Below are positions 25,269-34,900 of a stretch of 64,000 nt of DNA, one piece after another; positions within the stretch are counted from its first letter, which is position 1, and the number at the start of each line of letters is the position of its first letter. The DNA is taken from NCBI RefSeq assembly GCF_001696615.3, contig NZ_CP032279.1:3162001-3226000 (forward strand), in the 5' to 3' direction. Made by a program: the position numbers and the translations under genes. Below the pieces are notes generated by a model, which ran no database searches, was not told where the DNA came from, and was given only the letters and a program-made list of their open reading frames with translations. This DNA is from Acinetobacter sp. WCHAc010034 (lineage in GTDB: Bacteria > Pseudomonadota > Gammaproteobacteria > Pseudomonadales > Moraxellaceae).

Positions 25269-26765
25269 GTGAAAAAAAAGCTCTTATTTTGCGCCCTATG
25301 TTCTGCTCTGCAATGCGCTCATGCCGCAAATGACGACACGCGCCTGCGCTTAGAACAGCAGCTGCATCAGCAGCAGCTTCAGCAGGAGCAAAGCCTGCAG
25401 CAGCTCCGGCAGCCCAGTCCGGAAGATTTGCCCGTAATGGTCATTAACGGCGAAGCGGTTGCAATAGCGCAGAATGCGGCGGATGTCGGCAGCGCTTTAT
25501 ATATCGCCGTCATGCAAAAGCAATGGCAGGCTGCGCAAATTTACCTGCAGGCCTATCTTAAGCTGGAAGGCCATGATCCCTCTTTGGCCCTGTTTGCGCA
25601 GGCCGCTTTAGCGCGCATGCAGGGCAATCTGAAGCAGGCGGAGCAGCAGTTCCAGCAAGCCGCAGCCATGCAGCCTCAGAATATGATGATTAAGCTGGAA
25701 TTGGCCCGCGTGCTGACAGAGCGTCAAAAAAATAAAGCAGCGGAGCAGCTGTTTCAATCCGTCAAAGATCATTTGGCGCAATCTTCAGATGAAACAGCGC
25801 AGAATATTATCAAAACGGTCGATCTTTACTTAAAGGGGCTGAAGCAGCGTGACAGCTGGCAAGGCTCGGCTGCCTTTGGGGCGCGCTATGCCGGCAATAT
25901 AAACAGCGCCTCTGAACGGCATAAAACCATTACATATTATCAAAAAGATCCGGACACCGGCGCAAGCATTCCCGTGGCTGAAGTGCAGCAGGGCACTCCG
26001 GCCGCCGTCGCTGCTGCTGGTTTAGATTATGAAGCGGCCTTAGCCAAGCGCTGGACGCTGTCTGGCAATCACGGCATCGCCGCGCGCGGCTTGCTGTATG
26101 GGCAAGCCTATCCTGAGCAGTCCGATTATGACGAATTGACCCTTAATTTAAATGCCGGCTACAGCTATCAGGATGAGCGCAATCAGGTTTTGGCAGCCCC
26201 GGTATTTGAATATAAATATTATGGGCATGAGGCATACTATAATTCTTTGGGCGGGCGCGCGGAGTGGATGCGCTTTATCGGCCAGGATAAAGCCCTTAAG
26301 CTGGAAGCCGAAATCAAGGATATTCATCACTTGAAATATGCGCCGCAAAGCGGGGTGGAAAGTTCGGTTTTCGCCACGTTCTGGAAAGTGCTGCCGCAGC
26401 AGTGGACGCTGTTTGGCGGCCTGGATTATGTCGACCATAACAGCGAAGAACAGTACTTTACAGCCTATGAGCAGCAGGGAATGCGCTTAGGCCTGAGCAA
26501 GCAGTTTAACGCTGGCTTCAATGCGGCGCTGTTCAGCTCCTACCGCTGGCGGCAATTTGATCAATACATTGCGGGCCTGGGCTTTGATGCGCGGCGCCAT
26601 GACTTTGAACAGAACTACACGCTGGTTTTCAGCGCGCCGAAGTGGGAGCTGTACGGCTTAACGCCTAATCTGACTTATCAATACAATAAAAACCGCAGCA
26701 ATGTGGACTGGCTGTATTCTTATGACAAGCACAGCGTCAGTCTGAAGCTGGAGCGCCGGTTTTAA
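25269..26765 (+). CDS. Slam-type outer-membrane translocon (DUF560)
   Basis: This 498-residue protein has a signal peptide (KKLLFCALCSALQCAHA), an N-terminal TPR-like periplasmic domain (about residues 60-175: ALARMQGNLKQAEQQFQQAA, LELARVLTERQKNKAAEQ) and a C-terminal beta barrel (DUF560) ending LKLERRF. It moves Slam-dependent substrates such as hemophilin across the outer membrane; HsmA is the name used for hemophilin-linked members. The GTG at 25269 begins the signal peptide; a TTG at 25245 is also in frame. It lies just after the hemophore gene, its likely sole substrate. Confidence 0.88.
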   Translation: MKKKLLFCALCSALQCAHAANDDTRLRLEQQLHQQQLQQEQSLQQLRQPSPEDLPVMVINGEAVAIAQNAADVGSALYIAVMQKQWQAAQIYLQAYLKLEGHDPSLALFAQAALARMQGNLKQAEQQFQQAAAMQPQNMMIKLELARVLTERQKNKAAEQLFQSVKDHLAQSSDETAQNIIKTVDLYLKGLKQRDSWQGSAAFGARYAGNINSASERHKTITYYQKDPDTGASIPVAEVQQGTPAAVAAAGLDYEAALAKRWTLSGNHGIAARGLLYGQAYPEQSDYDELTLNLNAGYSYQDERNQVLAAPVFEYKYYGHEAYYNSLGGRAEWMRFIGQDKALKLEAEIKDIHHLKYAPQSGVESSVFATFWKVLPQQWTLFGGLDYVDHNSEEQYFTAYEQQGMRLGLSKQFNAGFNAALFSSYRWRQFDQYIAGLGFDARRHDFEQNYTLVFSAPKWELYGLTPNLTYQYNKNRSNVDWLYSYDKHSVSLKLERRF

Positions 26766-27220
26766 GGCGCTGCCTGCGGGCTGAGCTAAAAAATCAGCTC
26801 CGGGTTTCAGCCGCCGCATTTTTCAGGCGGAAGTTTATCCGCCACGAGTTCGCGCCGTATATCAGCAAAGATAAGCTATCCGTAAATATAGGCGCATTGC
26901 CGGCAGCCCTGAATTGAATATTTTCTTGGCGAGAGACTTTTACCGCTGTATTTCAGATTGAAATCATTGTTTTTGATGCTTTTTCCCTTAAAGCAGAAAA
27001 ACGCCATTTAAAAAAATTAATCGCTGATTTTTAAAAATATTTTTTAAAATAATCAGCAGTCATCATGTTTTTTAAGTTTATTCCGCTTAAATATCAAATA
27101 AATATACCTAATTCTAGCGATATAAAAACAAGATGTTTAACGCTATGTTTCCACACATTCACTTTGATGGCTAAGCAAAAAAATGATTTGGGCCATCAAT
27201 GCTTTTGTCAGGGACATCTT
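26766..27220. other. intergenic region between Slam and TPS genes
   Basis: The first 100 bases hold a small hairpin (GAGCTAAAAAATCAGCTC, near 26784-26801). The last 250 bases are strongly AT-rich, with runs of A and T typical of a promoter region for the secretion operon. An in-frame extension of the TpsB gene back to 27065 exists but is not protein-like. No regulator site was recognised. Confidence 0.4.
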
Positions 27221-28930
27221 ATGAACATTCATACTCAGCGGCTGCTGCTGTGCGCGCTCATTTCCGCAGCTTTGCCAAGCGCCTTTGCCAATACGCCTGC
27301 AATAGATTTGGCCGCCAAAGAAAATGACCGGATTCAGCAGAACTTGCAGGACCGTTTGCGCCATGAGCAGGAACAGCTGCTGCAGTCTTCCAAACCGCCT
27401 GCGCGCATCGAAATCGCAGCCCCTGAGCCGAAGCAGGCTGCAGCCGGGCCGTGCATTGCGGTTAGCCAGATTGCGGTGGATGGCGCTGCGGTTATTTCAC
27501 AGCAGCGGATCAGCAAAATCACCCGGCCCTATGAAAATACCTGCATTGATGCGCACCGCATTGAAGAAATCATGGGCAAGCTGACAGCGCTGTATTTAAG
27601 CAAGGGCTACGCCGCTGCGCGCTTTTATCTGCCTGAACAGGACTTAAAAGCCGGCGTTTTGAAGCTGCGCGTAGAAGAAGGAAAGCTCAGCCAATTGCAG
27701 CTGACTGAGCGGGCAAAGGGCACGCTGTCGCTCAAAACAGCAATGATTGGCGCCAAAGGCGAAGTGTTGAATTTGCGCGATTTAGAACAGGCGCTGGATC
27801 AGATCAACAGGCTTCAATCCAACAATGCCGTGATGAATATTTATCCTGGTGAGCGGCAGGGGGAAAGCATTGTGATTTTTGATAATCAGCCCTCCAAGCG
27901 CTGGAACGGCTATTTCAGCTACGACAATAAAGGACAGGACGCTACAGGCCGCAATCAGGCAGCCTTAGGCTTGGGGCTGGATAATCCCTTTGGCCTGAAT
28001 GATTTGCTGAATATTTCGTATAACCGTTCGCTTCCCTTTAAGCCAAACCGTGAAGATTCATTTTCCGGCAGCCTTTTTTACACTGTGCCGCTGGGCTATC
28101 AAACTTTGAGCCTGAGCGCGTCACGCTCTGAATATGATTCAACGCTGCGGACTGCATTCAATCAGCTGCATTCAAGCGGTGAAACCAATACTTATACAGG
28201 CCGTTTAGACAGCCTGCTGTACCGCGGCTTAAACAGCCAGCTTAGGGCCAATATCGGCTTGACCCATAAAGATACCGCAGCATTTTTAGAAGACATCAAG
28301 CTGGAGGTCAGCAGCCGCAAGCTGTCAGTGCTGGACGCCGGCCTGAGCTACAGCGACCTGCTTCTGGCCGGCGTGGTCAATGTCAATGCGGGCTACAGCC
28401 GGGGCCTAAAGGCTTTTAATGCGCTGGAGGATGCATCCGGCCTGCCTGCGGAAATGCCCAAGGCGCAGTTTGAAAAGCTGACTTACGGATTGAGCTACTT
28501 TAAGCCGTTTCAGGCATGGGGGCAAAACTTCAGTTTTTCTTCAAATTTCTCCGGCCAGTATGCGCTTGATGCGCTGTATGGCTCTGAGCAGTATTCCATC
28601 GGCAGCTTATACAGCGTGAGGGGCTTCAATCAAAGCACGCTGAGCGGGGACAATGGCTATTCATTTAAAAATGACCTGAATTTAAACAAGGCCTACAGCA
28701 TGAGCGGCAGTCCATTGATTGCGCGGCATTATCTGGGTTTTGACTACGGCAAGGTGGATAACAGAGAAAACAGCAGTTCAGTTGGGGAACTGGCTGGAGT
28801 AAGCCTGGGAAGCGCATTCAATATCGGCAATGTCGCGCTGGAGCTGATTGTGACGCAGCCGGTGCGCAAGCCGGATTTTATGAAAAAACCGGATACCGAC
28901 TTCTTTTTTTCAACCACCGTGACATTTTAA
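27221..28930 (+). CDS. two-partner secretion outer-membrane transporter (TpsB, ShlB/FhaC family)
   Basis: The 569-residue protein has a signal peptide (ALISAALPSAFA), an N-terminal coiled region, two POTRA domains (IAVSQIAVDGAAVI through LYLSKGYAAARFYLPEQDL; LKLRVEEGKLSQLQL through LNLRDLEQALDQINR) and a 16-strand barrel. The barrel includes the conserved VRGF motif (about residue 467, SVRGFNQSTLSG) and ends FFFSTTVTF. The ATG at 27221 follows CAGGGA. It exports the large TpsA encoded 12 bases downstream. Confidence 0.93.
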   Translation: MNIHTQRLLLCALISAALPSAFANTPAIDLAAKENDRIQQNLQDRLRHEQEQLLQSSKPPARIEIAAPEPKQAAAGPCIAVSQIAVDGAAVISQQRISKITRPYENTCIDAHRIEEIMGKLTALYLSKGYAAARFYLPEQDLKAGVLKLRVEEGKLSQLQLTERAKGTLSLKTAMIGAKGEVLNLRDLEQALDQINRLQSNNAVMNIYPGERQGESIVIFDNQPSKRWNGYFSYDNKGQDATGRNQAALGLGLDNPFGLNDLLNISYNRSLPFKPNREDSFSGSLFYTVPLGYQTLSLSASRSEYDSTLRTAFNQLHSSGETNTYTGRLDSLLYRGLNSQLRANIGLTHKDTAAFLEDIKLEVSSRKLSVLDAGLSYSDLLLAGVVNVNAGYSRGLKAFNALEDASGLPAEMPKAQFEKLTYGLSYFKPFQAWGQNFSFSSNFSGQYALDALYGSEQYSIGSLYSVRGFNQSTLSGDNGYSFKNDLNLNKAYSMSGSPLIARHYLGFDYGKVDNRENSSSVGELAGVSLGSAFNIGNVALELIVTQPVRKPDFMKKPDTDFFFSTTVTF

Positions 28931-28942
28931 AAGGATAAGAAA

Positions 28943-31900
28943 ATGAATCATATTTATAAAACCATTTGGAATAAAGCTAAAAATGCGTTTGATGTGGTGG
29001 CTGAAAATGTAGGCGCTAAAGGCAAGCAGACTTCAGGCAGCAAAGGCAAGTCCGCAGGCAGTTCTGAAGAAACCTCCCATTTCCTTGCCGTATTGACTCC
29101 CGTGGCTGCCATGCTGTTTGTGCAGGCGGCTTTTGCCAATGTCACGGTGGATGGCAGCAACACTCAAGTGCATAATGCCAATAATGGCGTGCAGGTGATT
29201 GATATTGCGACAGCAAATGCTGCCGGCATTTCACACAACCGCTACCTGAACTATAACGTAGACAAAGCCGGGCAGGTTTTAAATAACGCGGCGCAGACGC
29301 CCGGCCAGCTGACAGCAATGACTGAGCTGGCGGGCAAAATCATGACCAATGCCAACCTGAATGCCAGCGCTAGAGTGATTTTAAATGAGGTGACCGGCGC
29401 CAGCCGTTCCGCGCTGAATGGGCACATTGAAGTTGCAGGCGCCAGGGCGGATGTCATTATTGCCAATCCTTACGGCATTACCTGCGCAGGCTGCGGCTTT
29501 ATCAATACCGATCAGGCAACCTTAACCACAGGCACGCCAAAATTCAATGCAGACGGCAGCATCGCCAATTTCAATATTACCCAAGGCAATATTGCGGTGA
29601 GTGGCGCAGGGCTGGCTGCAGACGGCGCGAGCCTGCTGCGCCTGCTTTCCCGCAGCTTAAATGTGGACGGCCAAATCAATGCGCAGAATCTGCAGGCGGT
29701 TGCCGGCGCGCATCAATATGATTATGCGACGGGCAAAACAGCCGCGCTGGCCGGCACCGGCGCTGCGGCGCAATACGCAATTGATTCAACGCAATTGGGC
29801 GGCATTTACGCCAACCGGATCAGCCTGATTGCGACAGAACAGGGGGTGGGCGTGCGCATGGCGGGCGATGCGGCAGCCAGCGCTGCAGATTTCACCCTGA
29901 ATGCCGCAGGTGAAATTGAATTAAAAAATAAGATCAGCGCTAAGCAGAAGATCAGCATTCAAAACCATTCGGCGCAGCAGCAAAGCTTGAATATTGATGG
30001 CGCTTTGACCGCCGCTAATATTGCGCTTGGACAGGCCGGCCAGCGCAATCTGAATGTAAAGCTTAATCATGGAACACTCTACGCTGAAAACACGATTGAT
30101 GTTCAAAGCCATTCACTGACTGCGCAAGATGCCAAAATTCAGGCCAAGTCAGACCTGAATCTCAGTTCGGCAGCCAGCGCCAGCCTGCAGGGCTCGCATA
30201 TTGATGCCGGAAACTTGAGCCTGAAAGGCGGCCAGCTGACCGCCAATGGCACGCAGCTGAGCGCTGCCCAAGAGATTACCCTGCAGAGTGAGCAGGACTT
30301 AATCCTGACGGATACTCAGGCAGCCGCCAATAATATTGCAGTGCAGGCCGCTTCGGGCAGCCTCACCTTAGATGCGGTGAAACTCAAAGCTGCGCAGCAG
30401 CTGAGCCTGAAAGCGGACAAGATGGCGGTGAATGCTGAAACTTCGGCGCTGAATACGCAAATTCAGGCGCAGGGCAAGCTGACGCTTGGGCAGAATGCTG
30501 CGCTGATCAGCCAAAATAAGACCTCAATTGCAGCTGCCGATGCGGATGTGCTGGGAGCGCTGTACAGCGGCGATGCGGAAATTAACATTGCAGGAAGCTT
30601 AAGCAGCGGCGCCGGCGCGCTGGTTTCGGTACAGAATTCAAATGCGGTCAATGCGCAGAACATGAATTTAAACGGCACATGGGAAGCCGCGGATTTAAGC
30701 TTTAAAGCCGGCAGCCTGCTCAGGCAGGAAGGCAATTTATACGCGCTGAATAATTTGCGGCTGGATGCCAGCGCGCTTGATCTGCATGGAAAATCCGCCG
30801 CCGGAAAGCAGCTTGCAGCGCATGCCCTGCAGAATTTGACTGTGAACCGGCAGGCGCAGCTGCTGAGTTCTGAGCGCATGGATCTCAGCGCGCAGGATAT
30901 TCAGCTGGATGGGAAAGCTGCTGCGGAAAATGCGGTGACCGTGACAGCTGGAAATAATCTCAATACAGGCAAAGATTCAGCCATCCAGTCGAATGGGACA
31001 TTGAGCTTGAAATCTGAAACTGCCGATGTGAATCTGCAAGGCGCGACCTATGCGGATGAACAGCGCATTTCAGCGCAGAATGCCATTCATCTGGCTGAAA
31101 GCGCTTCTGCAATTACAGCGGGGCGGTTAAGCCTGGCAGCGCAGGCTTTGCATAATACCGGCAAAATCAGCACGCAGGCGGCCACCGATGCCAATTTAAA
31201 AAGGCTGCAGAATCAGGGGCAGATTGTTTCAGGCCAATTCAAGCTTTCCAGCCTGGACAGCTTAAAGAACAGCGGCGCAATCATTTCAGATCAGGACCTG
31301 TCTATTGCCGCCTTGCAGCTTGAAAATGCAAAAGGCGCGCAAATTGCCAGCAATCAAAGCCTTGCCATTCATTTGAGCGGGCAGAGCCTGAACAATGAGG
31401 GCAGCCTGTCGGCGTTAAATCAGCTGAGCGTCAATGCGCAGCAGGCCAATGTCGTAAACAGCGGCCAGCTTGCAGCCGGCCTGCAGCTGCAGCTGGATGC
31501 GCAGCAGTTCATCAATAACGCCGCCGTGAATGCCGACAAAGTTCAGGTCACGGCAGCTGAGATTAAAAATACAGCCAATATTTCTGGCAGCACTGTAGAT
31601 CTAAAAGCCAATAAAAACAGCGCCGGCAGCTTAGAAAACAGCGGTGAAATTTTTGCAGCGGACTTGATTGATTTAAGCGCATCGCAGGATATTGCCAATA
31701 GCGGCAAGATTTATACGGTTAATCCGCAGCAGGCAGGCGCTGTAAGCTTGACGGCGCAGCAGATTCAAAACCGGCCTGCCGGCATTGTCAGCACCAATAC
31801 GCTGCAATTGAAAGCCGACCGTATTGCGAATGACGGCCAAATTTCCGCAGATGACGCGGTAATTTCGGCAAATCAGCTGCAGAAAACCGCATTAAGCAAT

Positions 31901-34900
31901 ACAGGCAAAGCGGCCAATAATGCCGGCATTTACATCTACAAGTCCCTGCAGGCGCAGAATTTGGGCGCATTGAATAATGCCGGCGATTTGTATGTCAATT
32001 TAAACGGCGCGCAGGATGCCTCGCTCATTCAGGCTGAAAGCCTGAATAATGCAAATGGCGCTTATTTATTCTTAGGCAATCATGCAAATTTCAGCCAGCA
32101 GGGCGGTAAGGCAGTCAACCGCGGCGAAATTTATGTGCAGGGACTGGATGCGCTGGCTGACACTCAGATCAGTTTTGCGGATTTAGACAATGCTGGCGGC
32201 ATTTTAAATATTGACTGGGCAAAGCTGAATTTCGCGAACAGTTTCAATAACACTGGCAAATTAAATGCGCTGAATGACGCTGAAATTAAGGCGGGCAATT
32301 TAAAGAATGCCGGCGAGATTAATTTATATAATTCCAGCATTGCAGCGGTCAATCTGGAAAATAATAATGCCATTAAAGCATCAGGCACGGCAAAAATTCA
32401 GGCTTCAAATGCAATTCAGAACAATAAGCTGATTCATGCTAAAGGCGATTTATATTTAGACGCCAAAACACTGAAGAATGCTGAAAAATCAGGCATTATT
32501 GCTTTAAATAATTTAAATCTGAATACAGTGCTGACTGGAAAAAATGCATTTGAAAATTCAGGTGATATCTATGCTGCCAATATTTTAACCATCGGCAATG
32601 CGCAAGCGAAGCAAACCGATGTCTGGAATAAAATGAATGCCAATATGGCTCAGGTTTCCGGCGGCAATCTGCAGGCTGGCAAAGGCCTGACGGTTTACGG
32701 GCATAATTTTATCAATAACTATAATGTGCTGGCCAATGCAGGCGATATTCAGCTTGTGCTGTCAGGCAAGTTTGAAAATGAACGGACTTACTACGGCCAT
32801 AAAATCAATATCACTGAAACGTGGAAAACGCCGCAGATGTATTTAACCAGTGACAATGACTGGGGGGATGAATCTTTTAATGACAGTGCGAGCAATACAA
32901 TTATTTATACCACGCAAGTGGCAATTAAAGGCGGCGGTGATGATGGCGTGCAAGGCAGCATAGTCACGGAGACTTGGAAAAAGAGCACAGATGTACAAGC
33001 GGGTGCGGAGCGTGATTACAATACAATCAAAAATTACCTAAATGGAGATATAGGCCAAGCCAAAATTGGCGCAAATAACGGAAATATTATTATCAACTAT
33101 GCAGATGATTCAAAAAACATCGGCGGTAAAATTTATGCCGCGGGTAATGGCGCTGGACTCGTTAATATAAATGGAACTAACAATTTCACTAACCAATCTC
33201 TTGACCTATATCGTGATCAAGTTTTTGAATTAAAATATTTATTATTAACCGATCACAGCAACAGAGCTGGAGCAGTTGTTTCGTTGGATTCAAAAAATCC
33301 AGGAAAAATTCAATTAGATAATATTGATGATGATGGAGATTTCAATCGCTCAAATAATTATATTGATGCTATAAAAGGCTTATCGGGAATTTATTATTCT
33401 TATCAAGACAGCAATACCGCTAAATACACGACTGTGACGGATAGGGCAGATGATGACTATACAGTTACCTATAATGTTAAAAATGTAATTGATGCGATTC
33501 GGAATAAAGTCAAACTTGATGGCTTTAAAGCATTGCTTCCTAAAAATGTTCAAACTGATACTGCGCAGTCTAAAGCCACTGTTACGGGTAACACTGTTTA
33601 TATAAAAGCAAAAAATTTGACCAATGAATCTGAGAGCAATCTCAATCATTTGGCTTTAAATAATGATAAAAAACTTTGCCAGAACCTTGGATTGACCTGT
33701 CAAATTGAGCAGCAGGCAGCAGATAAAAAAGCAAATGCAGATGCGCCTGACAGTGCTGCGGATGCAGATGCGCCGAAGAAACAGGTGGACAGCACTAAAT
33801 ACACTGAAGATGTGCGCATTCAGCCCGTTCAGCCAATCGCTCAGGTTCCGGCGCTGGATTTGACGCTGCCGGTTTCGGATTACGGCCAATATGTTGCGGT
33901 GAAAGATCCAAAGGCTAAATATCTGGTCGAATCCAACCCGCTGTATGGCGAAAATTCCAATGTTATCGGCTCAGACTACCTGCAGAACAAGCTTGGCATT
34001 AACCCGGATGCCGTGATGAAGCGCCTAGGCGACAATGGCTATGAAATGAATTTGGTGCGCCAGCAGCTGATTTCGTCCTTGGGCACAGCCGTGCTGTATG
34101 CCAACAGCTCCATGTCCGATCAAATGCAGAAGCTTTTTGATCAGGCCGCTGATCTTTCCGCATCTTCAAAACTTGAATACGGCAAGGCGCTGACAGAGAG
34201 CCAGATCAGCAGCCTGGACAAGGATATTGTCTGGATGGTGGCTAAGGAAGTAGCCGGCCAGAAAGTTCTTGTGCCTCAGGTGTATTTAAGCAAGGCCACC
34301 ATTGACAGCATCAGCAGCTCCGGCGCTGTGATTGCCGGCAAGAATTTGACCTATCTGGAAGTGGATGCGCTGGACAATAAAAATGCCGCAATCCGCGGCG
34401 GCAATATTGTGGTGGATGCCAAAAAAGACATCAATAATATTGGCGCGCAGATTAAAGGCGGCAATGTTTTCCTGACATCTAAGGAAGGCTCCATCAATAA
34501 CATTACCCAAGTACATACAGCTGGCAGCGATGCAGACCGCAAGACCTCCATTGGCGCCGTATCCAGCATCGTCAGTGACGGCGCTTTAGTGCTGGATGCT
34601 GCCAAGGATATCAATAATATTGGCGCCAAGCTGAAGGCGGGCGGCGCCGCTGCATTAAAAGCCGGTGAAAACATTAATATTCTGTCCATTCAGGACAGCG
34701 AAGCTTCCAGCCAGAAGATTAAAAACGGGCGCAGCACAACCAGCACCGTGACGAATATGGGCTCAGTGATAGAGGCAGGCGGAAATCTGATCCTTGACAG
34801 CGGCAAGGACACCGTAATTAAAGGCAGTGACGCCACGGCCGGCGGCGTGCTGTATGCGAAAACCGGCGGCGACTTTAAGCTTTTAGCCGATCAGGATACT

